Positions 1-11,417 of a stretch of DNA of 64,000 bases are shown here, piece after piece. Numbering within the stretch: position 1 is the stretch's first letter; every line of letters begins with the position of its first letter. The stretch comes from Myxocyprinus asiaticus (lineage: Eukaryota; Chordata; Actinopteri; Cypriniformes; Catostomidae): positions 19,490,001 to 19,554,000 of the forward strand of contig NC_059347.1 in NCBI RefSeq assembly GCF_019703515.2, given 5' to 3'. The translations under genes and the position numbers were made by a program. Below the pieces are notes generated by a model. The model was not told the DNA's origin. It made no database searches and worked only from the letters and a program-made list of their open reading frames with translations.

Positions 1-303
1 GAGACACAGGGGTGCAGGCCTTATGGGAAGAATTGCAAAGATAAAGACACTTTTGAAACAGAAAATCAAAAAGAAAAGGTTAGAGTGGGCAAAGAAACAC
101 AGACATTGGACAACAGATAATTGGAAAAGAGTGTTATGGATCTTAACCCCATTGAGCTTTTGTGGGATCAGCTAGACTGTAAGGTGCGCGAGAAGTGCCC
201 GACAAGACAGTCACATCTATGGCAAGTGCTACAGGAAGCGTGGGGTGAAATGTCACCTGAGTATCTGGACAAACTGACAGCTAGAATAACAAGGATCTGC
301 TAA
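1..303 (+). pseudogene. Tc1 transposase relic, catalytic core deleted
   Basis: Two pieces of a Tc1/mariner-type DDE transposase are joined. The first (about 1-137) reads as the segment ahead of the first catalytic aspartate, with a basic stretch and residues like EWAKKHRHWT. The second (about 136-303) carries the last catalytic motif DLNPIELLWDQL and the usual C-terminal tail. The stretch between them, which should hold the first two catalytic aspartates, is missing and the frame changes at the join near 137. The protein could not be active. In Tc1 elements the transposase cuts at the terminal repeats and inserts at TA dinucleotides. Assignment to the family is firm; exact subfamily is not. 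Confidence 0.8.
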
Positions 304-525
304 GCTGTCATTGCTGAACATGGAGGATTTTTTGATGAGAACTCTTTGAAGTAGTTTAAGAAGTTCTGAACATTTTTTTTCAAATTGTAATAGTCAATTT
401 TCACGTTATTAATGTCCTGACTATACATTGTGATCAACTGAATGCCACTTTGGTGAATAAATGTACCAATTTCTTTCCATAAGAGCAAAATCTGTACATT
501 ATTCAAAATGTTTAGCTGCCAGTGT
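1..525 (+). mobile_element. Tc1-family DNA transposon, right end, internally deleted
   Basis: The window opens inside a Tc1-like element. The right part carries the end of a transposase, then a 3' terminal region whose last bases (about 440-525) are the reverse complement of the Tc1 left ends seen at 20,714 and 21,550. It ends with a CAGTGTA-type terminus next to a TG/TA microsatellite. The left end lies outside the window. Family assignment rests on the transposase and the terminal match within this window. Confidence 0.8.
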
Positions 526-528
526 ATA

Positions 529-615
<87 letters not shown>
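526..615. repeat. (TG)n-(TA)n microsatellite
   Basis: A short TG run is followed by about 65 bases of pure TA, sitting exactly between two Tc1-type elements. TA is the Tc1/mariner target, so the tract may have served as an insertion site. The apparent open reading frame through it on the minus strand is only the repeat translated. Confidence 0.95.
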
Positions 616-617
<2 letters not shown>

Positions 618-1151
618 CACTGCTGTTCAAAAGTTTACAGTCACTTGCCTGAAATGTTTCTCATGATCTTAAAAACCTTTTGATCTGAAGGAGTATTCTT
701 AAATGAGTTTTGTAGACAAAAATATAATTGTGCCAACATATTAATTGATTTCATTACAAAACTAAAATTGCATTTAAAAAAAAAGTTTTCTGAAATGGAT
801 GACTTTGACCGAATAATAAAGAAAAGCAGCCAATAAGTGCCAGGCATAGATGGGAACTCCTTCAATACTGTTTAAAAAGCATCCCAGGGTGATACCTCAA
901 GAAGTTGGTTGAGAAAATGTCAAGAGTAAATTTCTGCAAATTCTAGGCAAAGGGTGACTACTTTGAAGATGCTAAAATATAACAGTTTTGATTTATTTTG
1001 GATTTTTATAGTCACAACATAATTCCCATAGTTCCATTTATGTTATTCCATAGTTTTGATGACTTTACTATTATTCTAAAATGTAAAATAAATAAATAAA
1101 TAAATAAATAAAGAATAAGTAAGTGACCCTAATCTTTTGACCGGTAGTGTA
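616..1151. mobile_element. Non-autonomous Tc1/mariner element with ~31-bp terminal inverted repeats
   Basis: The left end TACACTGCTGTTCAAAAG and the reverse complement of the right end, TACACTACCGGTCAAAAG, match with few differences over about 31 bp, and both start with TA. The 536-bp interior has no transposase. An ATAA tetranucleotide repeat lies at about 1,083-1,112. This is the structure of a Tc1/mariner deletion derivative or MITE. Confidence 0.8.
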
Positions 1152-2004
1152 TGTGTGTGTGCGTGTGTGTGTATTAAAAGTCTAAATCTGTTTTGATCTA
1201 TTCTTTAAAATTAGATTTTTTTTCTTTTTGGAATCAAAACTTTTTTCCCCTTTAAAATCCTCCTTAAACAGAAACATAAACAGAAATCAGCCATATACTG
1301 TTAGCTGGTGATGTTTGACTTTGGATCATGAGCAAGCAGAGGAAAGACTCTCTCCAGCATTTAATTATGACAATAATGATGATGATGATAACATGTGATC
1401 TACCAATTGAATACAGTCTGAAGTTAATTAATAGTGCAAATTACAATTGCCTATACACATTAACTGCAATACATGGCAGAATTACACTTTGCAGTGTTTT
1501 TAAATCTGAGGTATATCCTGTCAGATTTAGTTGAATGTTAACCAAGACATACTGTAATTCAGTGCATCTGTTCTGATTATATCTGCTTTATGAGAAATGT
1601 TCTTTTTCTGTAGCAGACAGAGAACTCACCAAATTTCTTTAAAAATGTATGTAGTTGTTCTACATTAACAGCTCATTTTCTGTTTTCTTGGTAGGGTGCA
1701 GTGTACGTTTCTTTTCCTTAGATATAATAACAGCTACAACAGTACTCATAATATTACTCAAACATGTTCTGTTTGCATTCAAGGCATAATTTAAAGTCAT
1801 ATTGATTTGATCTTGACTTGATTTGCATATGTACCCTTGTGGTAATCCAAAAGTAATGAAAAATAATCTGATTAAATTTCTTTCATATTGCTGTAATTGC
1901 ATTACGTTAATGATTACATTGTAAAGTTATCAGTAATCTGTAACAGATTACATTAAAAAGTAACCCTCCTTACCCTATATAGACTATATATATATATATA
2001 TATA
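1152..2004. other. Intron-like sequence without a gene
   Basis: AT-rich sequence with a TG run at 1,152-1,175, a GAT run near 1,376-1,390 and a TA run at 1,984-2,002. About 1,840-1,965 resembles an arm of the 'acattac/gtaat' MITE class seen at 45,777-46,226. I see no coding evidence. Confidence 0.6.
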
Positions 2005-3376
2005 AACTCAGCAAAAAAAGAAACGTCCTCTCACTTTCAACTGCTTTTATTTTCATCAAATTTAACATGTGTAAATATTTGTATGAACATAAAAAGATTC
2101 AACAACTAAGACATAAACTGAACAAGTTTCACAGACATGTGACAGTCAGTATCTAGTGTGGCCACCAGCTGCATTAAGTACTGCAGTGCATCTCCTCCTC
2201 ATGGTCTGCACCAGATTTGCCAGTTCTTGCTGTGAGATGTTACCCCACTCTTCCACTAAGGCACTTGCAAGTTCCTGGACATTTCTGGGGGAATGACCCT
2301 AGCCCTCACCCTCCGATCCAACAGGTCCCAGACGTGCTCAATGGGATTGAGATCCGGGCTCTTCGCATGGCATGGCAGAACACTGACATTTCTGTCTTGC
2401 AGGAAATCAGAACGAGCAGTATGGCTGGTGGCACTGTCATGCTGGAGGGTCATGTCAGGATAAGCCTGCGGGAAGGGTACCACATGAGGGAGGAGGATGT
2501 TTTCCCTGTAACGCACAGCGTTGAGATTGCCTGCAATGACAACAAGCTCAGTCCGATGATGACACACCGCCCCAGACCATGACGGACCCTCCACCTCCAA
2601 ATTGATCCCGCTCCAGAGTATAGGCCTCGGTCTGTCTGACCATCACCCCTGGTGAGACAAAACCGCGACTCGTCAGTGAAGAACACTTTTTGCCAGTCCT
2701 GTCTGGTCCATAGGCGACATTGTTGCCGGTGATGTCTGGTAAGGACCTGCCTTACAACAGGCCTACAAGCCCTCAGTCCAGCCTCTCTCAGCCTATTGCG
2801 GACAGTCTGAGCACTGATGGAGGGATTGTGTGTTCCTGGTGTAACTCAGGCAGTTGTTGTTGCCATCCTGTACCTGTCCCGCAGGTATGATATTTGGATG
2901 TACTGATCCTGTGCAAGTGTTGTTACACATGGTCTGTCACTGCGAGGACGATCAGCTGTCCTTCCTGTCTCCCTGTAGCGCTGTCTTAGGTGTCTCACAG
3001 TACGGACATTGCAATTTAGTGCCCTCGCCACATCTGCAGTCCTCATGCCTCCATGCAGCGTGCCTAAGGCACGTTCACGCAGATAAGGAGGGACCCTGGG
3101 CATCTTTGTTTTGGTGTTTTTCAGAGTCAGTAAAAAAGGTCTCTTTAGTGCCCTAAGTCTTTATAATTGTGACCATAATTGCCTACCTTCTGTAAGCTGT
3201 CTTAACGACCGTTCCACAGGTGCATATTCATTAATTGTTTATGGTTCATTGAACAAGTATGGAAAACATTGTTTAAACCCTTTACAATAAAGATCTGTAA
3301 AGTTATTTGGATTTTTAAAAAATTATCTTTAAAATACAGTGTCCTGAAAATGGGACATTTCTTTTTTTGCTGAGTT
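2005..3376 (-). mobile_element. Tc1-like transposon, near full length, TA target duplication
   Basis: The element has inverted termini AACTCAGCAAAAAAAGAAA at the left and, reverse-complemented, AACTCAGCAAAAAAAGAAA at the right, about 24 bp of near-perfect match, each flanked by TA. The 1,372-bp length is typical of Tc1 elements. It encodes a damaged transposase on the minus strand. Confidence 0.9.
2256..3103 (-). pseudogene. Tc1-like transposase, one nonsense codon and one frameshift
   Basis: Reading on the minus strand, 3,103-2,846 gives an N-terminal helix-turn-helix domain (starts MPRVPPYLRERALG; includes VARALNCNVRTVRHL). A TGA at 2,846-2,848 interrupts the frame, which otherwise runs on to the first catalytic motif FTDESRF at about 2,680. 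Near 2,600 the frame shifts. The second frame (2,600-2,256) holds the second motif QHDSATSHTA and the third, SPDLNPIEHVWDLL, so all three DDE-triad regions can be found, but in two frames. A segment just after FTDESRF also appears shortened. Family assignment is secure; the copy is inactive as a source of transposase, though its ends look mobilisable. Confidence 0.85.
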
Positions 3377-4714
3377 TAGACATGTGTGTGTGTGTGTGTG
3401 TGTGTATAATACTGTTACTGACAGTTTTTAGCACTCAAGAGTGTGATTTTTTGCCCTACAGGTAGAGAAAAAGCACATATAAACATGACCTAAATCTGTT
3501 TAATGAGATCCTAACAGCTCACCTCACGAGATAATTAAACTGAAATGTTAAATACAACAAATCCAAATGCAAATTCAATCTGATGTACATTGACTGCAGG
3601 GTGTAGAATGTTATGTTAGTAGTATACAATCTGAAAACAAAAGAAGTACAGAAACAATTGTGGTTGTTCAAGGAGGGGCATTTCTGTTGTTAGACACTGG
3701 AACCCAGATACATACCAAAATGCACACACACCTGCACATCCGTTTACAGTCACACGCACCTGCATATGCACACATATAGCTCTACCTCTTCTACTGTCTG
3801 CTGCTATTCTAAGGCAGTCATGGCCTTTTTCTTTTGACATGTCCTCTCAAGTGGGGCATAATCTATCTAAAGGGGGCTACTGTCAGACTGTGCTGGGGGC
3901 ACAAGAGTGTACACACATACAACCCCACGATTTTTGGAAAACCTGCAATTTAATATGTACCCGGGCTTTCTCTGTGCCAGTGGCAAGGTACTGTTAGCCT
4001 CTAGATTTAGACCAGGAAGCAGAGAACAGATTAACAGTCTTAATCGTAAGCCCTGAAATAGTCACCAACCCCACATCTATACTCTCCAGGATCAGCAATT
4101 AAGAGCCATCCCTAAATATGCACAAAAAAGCAACCAGAAACATTAAAAACCTAGACAAATGTAGGAATCATGAGCATCATGCACAGTGGTGGTACTGGCT
4201 TACTTGGTGCCCTAGGCGATAAGACATAACACCCCTCCTATATCAACTTGAAATTTGCAGACTCGAAAAGATCAGTGCTGCCAGGCAATGCAGGATCACC
4301 TTAGCACCCAAACCATTTACCATCTTTCCAGTATTCTCACTGTCTCTGAGTGTGTGCTTCCAGAACTGCACTAATCAGCCATATTTGGTCTAATCAATCA
4401 ACATGATCACATGGGAAATTGACATGCTGCTTCTGAATGATCATGTACCCTGAAATCAAACTCGTTCAGCCGAATAACTTACAAATGTCATCGCTCATAA
4501 TACAATTTCACATCAATTCAAATATTGTATGTCTACCTTTCCCTGTGGTGCTACTGGTGCAATCTTCGTGACACAGGTTCCAGTCCTGTGGAAACCAGGA
4601 AATAATCGTGTTCACATAAACAAAGGTGAGCACAGTTTGGATATTGCAATTTCGCTTTAAAATTAAATTTTTACTCCACTGATGTTTAGTAGTGTTGGAG
4701 TTTAGGTTAGGGAG
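3377..4714. other. Intron-like sequence without a gene
   Basis: A (TG)n run lies at 3,384-3,406 directly beside the Tc1-like element. The remainder is ordinary AT-rich sequence with CA-rich patches (3,725-3,775). A possible B-box-like tRNA fragment, GGTTCCAGTCC, sits near 4,577, too weak to call a SINE. No coding evidence. Confidence 0.5.
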
Positions 4715-5077
4715 TACACTGTAAAAAAAATCCTGTTAAATTTACAGTAATAAACTGGCAGCTGTGGTTGGAAATGCCTGATTATTGTTTTTACCATAAT
4801 TTTAACAATAATTTACTGTAAAAAGTACATGTACTCTCTTGTTAAACATAATATAAAATTTTACCGTTAATTATACGGTAAAAACATACTACATCTACAT
4901 TTTTTTACATCTATAAAAGGCAATTTTTATATAATTTTACTGTAAAATTACATGTATTGCCTTTTTAAATATATTATAATTTTTTACCGTAACTACCCGT
5001 TAACCAGTTAACATTTGTTTACTGTAGCATTTTTACAGTCTTTTACCATTAAAATTACAGACATTTTTTGCAGTGTA
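4715..5077. mobile_element. MITE with TACACTG(T/C)AAAAAA termini
   Basis: The left end reads TACACTGTAAAAAAAATCC and the right end, reverse-complemented, TACACTGCAAAAAATG. The interior is full of self-complementary TTACAGTAA / TTTACCGTAA motifs and can fold back on itself. A related copy lies at 38,014-38,795, sharing a long interior block that includes CCTGATTATTGTTTTT. No transposase. Confidence 0.75.
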
Positions 5078-8000
5078 CAATTAATATAATATGCATTCCT
5101 GTTGACTGTATTACATAATTTACATCAAAATTACAACTTGCTTTTAGTGCCATCCAGTGGACATTTCACCTGGAAACAGGTCAACAATACTTCCATTTTT
5201 GGCCACTGGGGGCAGTGGTTTGAATTCCGGTTACACAGACCGATTTCTGCAGCAGAACCTACTGTTGCCGAATTCACAGCATGATCGGTCTGCATCAACT
5301 GAGAATGCAAATAAATCGACATCATTGAATCTAATGGTCAACCAAAAAATTCATTTTGTAAGTATAAGACATGTTAGTCTAGTAGTAGCCTACAATTTCC
5401 ATTTTATGTGTAGGGTACCTGGATTCGAATCCTGACTAAACATTTTATCTTTTTTTTTTTAGTAAACCAGGGAAAATTGCAACTGATCAACTTGCATTTT
5501 CACTGTAAGAAAAAGAGCTGCTTTGAAATTTTGATATTAATTTCATACGTGTTTCAAGCAACAGGAAGGTGGGTAGATGACAGAATTTATAGTTTAAAGC
5601 AAATTATCTGAGGAAGGTGCTTGATTGGATTGACTAAATAAAAATAAAAAATGTGAATGTATGACAACATAATAATCACAGGAACAGATAGTTTTTGTGT
5701 GTTTGGTTGCTTGCAATTTGCATTCAAAATCCACCTGGCTCAAAAATCAGTATGAAATGTCATAATGCTTCAGGAAGGAATAACTAGGAAGTAGCATGAC
5801 TTTCCATACAACACATACAAAGTGCATTTGAACAGCGGTGAAACACTTTCTTATGATGTGTTACATTCATACGAGCAGACAGAGAAGTAAGTTTGAAGTA
5901 AGTTTGGAGCAGAAGAAATAGAAATAAACCTTGTGTAAATTGTCAGCTTTACGCTAAGCTAAAATGCTATTTCTAGCCATTTTACATGCATATGTTACCA
6001 GGAACAATCATATTTTTTTATCAAGAAAATTCACGTTGGATCATAATTTTTTTCTAGTAAGACCTTTGATATTAGGGCAAAAATCTTATTTTTGATAATA
6101 ATTTTTGTATTGTTTTCCTGTAAAAATATCTAAAAATCCTTAAAACAAGATCAATTTGATTTTTCTTGTTTTAGAAACAACACTGCATAAGATATTTATG
6201 TTTTTCAGAGAATGTATTTTTAACGTGTATTTTGTCTTACTGTACTGGCAGAGTTTTTATAGTTAAAACAAGTGAAAGAATCTACCAGTGCTGAAGAAGT
6301 AATCCAAAGTATTTAGAATACGTTATTGACCTTGAGTAATCTAATGGAATACATTACAAATTACATTTTACAACATGTATTCTGTAATCTGTAGTGGAAT
6401 ACATTTCAAAAGTAATCCCTATGAGGAGAGTGGACAGGATTTGGCTGGGCGTTAAAAGAGATCTCTTCTGACACATGCCACATGGCTTAACTGCACATTT
6501 TAACAGACCAGCTCATTTCCTGTGTGACTGGCTCTGACCAGGCCCCAACTGGGCCTCTTCTGAACCCATTTAGCATGCCAATAAAAATCAGAAAGCCCAT
6601 GTGGCACACTAAGACCACGTTTGACACTGTGCGGTAAGAGATCAAGCACACTGACGGGGCTAATGAGGATGAATGGGGGCCAGGGCACCTCCACAATGCC
6701 TTCTCCTTAAGCTCATAAGGCAACACCATTAATATGAACCGCCCCCCCCCCCCCCCACCCCAACACTAAGTAGCCAGTTTTAAAGCTGTCTGACTAGAAA
6801 CCTGTGTGGTATAAAGAAAAGAAAAAATTAGATCCATTGTTGTCATGCCAACCCAAACTTGTTTTTAATGGGAAGTAGTTTCCATTTTATTTTCCAAGTC
6901 AATTAATTACTCAATATGACCCAATCACATCATGACAGTTTTTAACAGCATGTGGCTGATTCACATTAAAGCACAAAAATGGGAATGAAATGACATATAC
7001 AGAATATTATGTACAGTAGCTGTATTGTACATTTGCTGAGCTCCTTTTACCTTTTTTTTTTTTTTTTAATTATTATTTAACAAATACCGCTGTATATAAT
7101 AATAACAAAAACCTGCACATTGCTAGGCAAATTTTCTCAGGAGCATATACAAAACCATGGTTGGCACTTAAATACCAATTTTGTTGTCTGAGAACTTGTT
7201 TATTTTAAATACAATCTATGGTGTAACTGGTTTACTATACTGTGTGACAAACAAAATTCTTTCTCAGCATTTGATGTAGATGTCAAATTATATTAAAGTA
7301 AAAAAAAATAATCAAACACTTACCATGTCACAACTTTATGTGACAATACACTACACTACAGTAAGATTACTTAAGTGTAGAGGTTTAATGTACTAACATG
7401 GAATAATTACGCCTTAATTTTCCATCAATCAACAGATTCAGCGATAACTGCCTTCTTTATCTTTCTCATGCCTGTCAGTACCTTTGCTCAAGCTCCTCTG
7501 GCATTCTTCCTAGTTTAGATATTTAGAATCAGTGCTTGAATTAGGGCGATATGCAGTGGTACGCAGTACCTGCACTTCTCTAATTTAGTCTACAGAGTAC
7601 CGCAGTTTTTCTTGCGTACCACCGCTTCTCAGAGTCTCCCAGTACGATGTAAAGTTTTTATTTAATGTAAGTCAGTGATTTGATGTGGCCCGGCAATCAC
7701 TTTTATCTGACCTTCCAAATGATTTTGAAGTAAATTGCGGTAACATCCGAGCACTCTCTGCACAAAATTCAGCAGTGAGTTTAACAACACTCAACACATG
7801 CAACAGCATCAGCGGTCGTCAAGCGGTCCGTGGTCCAGTTCCAGAGGAGCGCACATGTTTAAGCTTGTCTGGGCATAGTTAAGTTACACTTTTCTCCAAA
7901 ACATGAACCAGCAATTTTTGGGTGAGCACATTTTATTGCGTCTTATTCATTCAAGTGTATTTATGCAAATTGTTTAGCTGTTGGGTGCAGCCAAAACTAC

Positions 8001-9062
8001 AGACTTTACAAAAAAATTCAAAGCTGTTAAAGTGACATCAGCTTATATGCACAACCTTTTTTAACAAAAGGTAAATGGACGGTGAAAACTGAACCTTCAA
8101 AGAAAATACACAGGGAAATCTGCTTTTTGTTCTCCATTCTTTTCTGTAGTCCTCGTAAAAAGATTATGTGAAGCTGAAACATGCATATATCCTGATTGTG
8201 TTTGGTTCTGCATATACAGATGTGTGTCTGCGTTCACAATCCTGAACATCATCAATCAGTTTGTGTATCTGGCTCCTGTGTGCAAATTATATGTGCAGGA
8301 CAAGGAAGGCAAATTTTCCCCTCATTGAATGGGAGGATACTGAAGAAAAAGGAAAAACAGACATAATACCCCTTTTTCCGTTTTAGGCTACATTTATTTT
8401 GTGTAAAAAGACAGTTCTACATTAGACTGCCATTGTTCTCTTATGTGGGTTGATATTGTCAAAGATACAGACTTTAGCTGATCTAAATATTCTTCCCAAG
8501 TTTTCATAAACAATAACGCTAGCCTACATTGTGTTTTTATTTTCATAGTAAAGTTAATCAAAACCATTTTGTTAGTTAAGGATGTGAGGTCATGTTTGTT
8601 CTTCAGCCAAATCAGATAAATTCCAGGAACTTACGGCCAGAACTTTAATGTAATTAAATACTATTTTAATGTAAATAAACGCATATTATTATCAGTTTTG
8701 TTTTTCATGTTAACATGTTAGTTACAATAAAAGTGTGAAGTAAGATAAATATGGAAAAGAAGTTTGGCCCCAGTTCAGTTTTCATCTGAAGAATTGAAGA
8801 GCCCTGCCTAGTGTATAAAAATAAGTAAGTTTATTTATTTATTTTTAAACAAACATATGTTGAGAACAAAAACTGTCTCAGAGTATATTTTATTTATCCA
8901 AAAAAATCAAGTTTAATACTAACAAACAAGAGTACCTACACTTTGTTTCTTCCACTTCAAGCACTGTTTAGAATTATTTTCAAGCTAGTAAGATGAATTA
9001 ATTGGTTTTCATTGAATTCTTTTTAAGTGCTCTATCTGGATTAATGTACTCTATTTACTTTT
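5078..9062. other. Long intron-like stretch, repeat fragments only
   Basis: No gene is supported. Visible pieces are: an arm of the 'TTTTTGTCTTGTTTTC' fold-back family at about 6,060-6,250; an arm of the 'attac/gtaat' MITE class at 6,290-6,425; a C homopolymer at about 6,743-6,761; an A/T run at 7,053-7,070; and possible older transposon remnants at 7,545-7,660. The stretch 6,430-6,735 is less AT-rich and repeat-free and could be a conserved noncoding element, which cannot be tested here. Confidence 0.5.
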
Positions 9063-9244
9063 GTTCCCTATCTGTCACTCACTCAAAGTTGTGTCGATGT
9101 AGTGACACTAGGGGTCACTCTTGGGAGCTCCAAACACCTCTGCTTTTTTGAAAAAAGGCCAATGGGAATTGGCGAGTGGAATTTGCATGCCACTCCCCCG
9201 GACATACGGGTATAAAAGGAGCTGGTATGCAACCACTCATTCAG
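9063..9244 (+). repeat. DIRS copy 1 left inverted terminal repeat
   Basis: About 9,090-9,243 matches the reverse complement of 15,221-15,382. The outermost ~25 bases (GTTCCCTATCTGTCACTCAC...) are not shared with the right repeat but recur, reverse-complemented, in the internal complementary region at 15,043-15,096. In copies 3 and 4 this end carries the palindrome TCGAC-n5-GTCGA; here its left arm is mutated. Confidence 0.9.
9159..9218 (+). promoter_or_regulatory. DIRS left-repeat promoter: CCAAT, octamer, TATA
   Basis: In order: CCAAT at 9,159-9,163, the octamer ATTTGCAT at 9,181-9,188, and TATAAAAG at 9,211-9,218. This is classic RNA polymerase II core-promoter spacing, pointing into the element toward the gag start at 9,480. 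The same three motifs are conserved in the right repeats of copies 1, 2 and 3. Function is inferred from motif order only. Confidence 0.65.
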
Positions 9245-9479
9245 ATTTTCTGTTTGGAGTCGAGCGGATGTATTCAGTGCACTGAATTCAATTCCCTCCA
9301 AAGACGCACCTCAAAACTGCTGGATTTACGGTGCATTTCAGCGGCTTCTCCCCGTCTGCACCTGTGGAGTGCAGAGAACGCCCCTGGGTGCTTCGGCAGA
9401 GCGAAAAAAGAGAGTATATTCTAAAAGAGTATATTTTCATTCACAAAAAGAGCGGCACACACAGAACGTCTTTTTAAAG

Positions 9480-10942
9480 ATGCCTTTCCACTTGTGTGTT
9501 ATTCCTGGTTGTGGTCGTTATCTCTCCGCTTCTGATGGCCACGATAGCTGTCTTACGTGTCTGGGCGCTGCCCATGCGGAGACATCATTCGTGGATGGAT
9601 CATGTCCTCATTGCGAGAACATGACCATGGCAACGTTGTGGTTGCGGCTTGCTTTCGTACAAAAACACCAGTGGCTCCCCGTGCTGGTCCTTCTACCAAC
9701 GGGTTTGAGGCTGCGTCGGTTAGCACTGGGGGCGATTTGGGGACATCAATGGGACCACCTCCACCAGGTATCCCCCCACGGACCTCCCACTGCCCAGCAT
9801 GCTCGCTTGCCCCGGTCGGGTGCTTGGACGAGACTGCCGGCTCGTCTCAGGGCGAGTTCGACCTCTTGTTCGGAGCCCGGGAAGACAATGAGTTATCGAG
9901 CGCAGCATCGGAGAGCTGGCTCGTCCAGTCGGACGCAGAGGCTTCGGCTGGGCTTCCTCCTTCGGGAATGGTCACCCAGTCTCAGGCCGACGCGGAAATT
10001 ATGGACATGCTTTCCCGGGCAGCTCAACGATTGGTTCCTGGGCTCGGGACGCCACCCACGGCCACGGCCCGCCCCAGTTCCTTTCTTTTCAGATGTGCAT
10101 GAGGAGCTGACAAGATCGTGGGAGGCACCTTTTACTGCCCAGTCCCAGTCTTTCAGCTCCCCATTCTCACTACCCTCGATGGTGGAGCGGCCAGGGTGTA
10201 TTCGGTGATCCCCCAGGTGGATAAGGCACTCGCGGTGCACCTGTGTCCGCAGAGCGCCGCCACCTGGCACGGGTGCCCGAAGCTCTTGTCCAGGGCCTGT
10301 AGGTTTACGTCGTCCCTGACGACTAGGGCCTACGGTGCCGCTGAACAAGCCGCCTCCGCCCTGCATGCCATGGCTCTCCTGCAAGTAATCCAAGCCAAGG
10401 CACTAAAAGAGCTACACGAGGGTAGTTCTGACCCGGGATTGATGCAGGAACTGCGCTCGACGACCGACCTCGCTCTCCAGGCGACGAAGGTCATGGCACG
10501 GTCTCTCGGGCAGGTGATGTCCACCCTGGTGGTCCAGGAGCGCCATCTTTGGCTCAACTTGGTTGAGATGCAAGAGGCTGACAAGGCACGGTTCCTTGAC
10601 GCCCCCATCTCCCAGGTTGGCCTGTTCGGTGACACCGTTGAGGACTTTGCCCAGCAGTTCTCGGCGGTGAAGAAGCAGACGGAGGCCATACAACACATCC
10701 TGCCCCAGCGCGGCTCAAGACCCCGCACACCGTCTGCTCGTCGCCAAGGGCATCCTCCTGCAGCAACAACACTGGCTCCGCCGCAGCCCGCCCCCATGGC
10801 CCGGCCCCGGCGTGGAGCCCAACGCAGGAAGCAGACGCCACCCGTGTCAATGGCCGGCCACCAAGAACCCGAGGAAGGCTTCGAAGCGCCCCTGAGACGG
10901 GCAACCCAGGGGCGAGGAGACCTGCTTCTCTGGAGCTGGTGA
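9480..10942 (+). pseudogene. DIRS copy 1 gag-like protein, frameshifted
   Basis: The likely start is ATG at 9,480, after the promoter and a ~260-base leader. The N-terminus has a cysteine/histidine cluster (CVIPGC, then HDSCLTC, then CPHC) that looks metal-binding. Three frame changes follow, so the product reads in pieces: 9,480 to about 9,620; 9,557-10,102; back to the first frame around 10,090 (SDVHEELTRSW); then 10,118-10,942. The last piece contains a segment conserved in copy 3 (TLDGGAA...YSVIPQVDKAL, ISQVGLFGDT) and a proline/arginine-rich tail. Gag would package element RNA. The assignment follows from position and from the corresponding region in the other copies; no enzymatic motif is expected. 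Confidence 0.75.
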
Positions 10943-11417
10943 ACAGACCACTCCATCCCCCAGTGGAGGGCCGGGAGGAGAATCTTTTGTTTAATTTTTT
11001 GCTGCATGCCTAAGTGGCTGCGGTACCCAAAAGTTCGACAAAAGAGTGGTTTTCTTGTTTCCTGGGTCACATGTCCAGTGCGCACGGCCGTCGTCATGAC
11101 CACTGTCCACCGTCCCATTTTTGCAGGTATGCTGCTCCAGCGGCTGACCCCCCGTCCCTGTGCGCCCAGCTGTGGCACAAACACGCCCACACGGGATTGG
11201 TTCCGGTGGACTATGGGGACGAGATTCCTCCTCGCCCCTCCTCGGCCAATCTTATGGTGGGCGGCAGGAGCCAGGTAAGTGTTTCGATGTCCCTGGACTC
11301 AGCACGGCCACGGGGCTCGAGTCCCCTCGACGTGGCACATCAAGCTCCGCCCCGCCTTGAGGCCCCACCCACCAGTACGTCCAACGTGACCATTCCCTTG
11401 TCCCACTCGCCCGGAGT

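Noticed and set aside
300..620. Open frame of alternating Tyr-Ile residues on the minus strand
   Set aside because: It is the TA microsatellite translated; no protein signal.
9893..10393. Minus-strand open frames opposite DIRS gag
   Set aside because: Same reason: antisense shadow of a coding region; not conserved as open frames in copies 3 and 4.
10330..11190. Long minus-strand open frame (286 codons) opposite DIRS gag
   Set aside because: Shadow of GC-rich gag sequence; composition follows the codons of the plus strand and no domain is visible.
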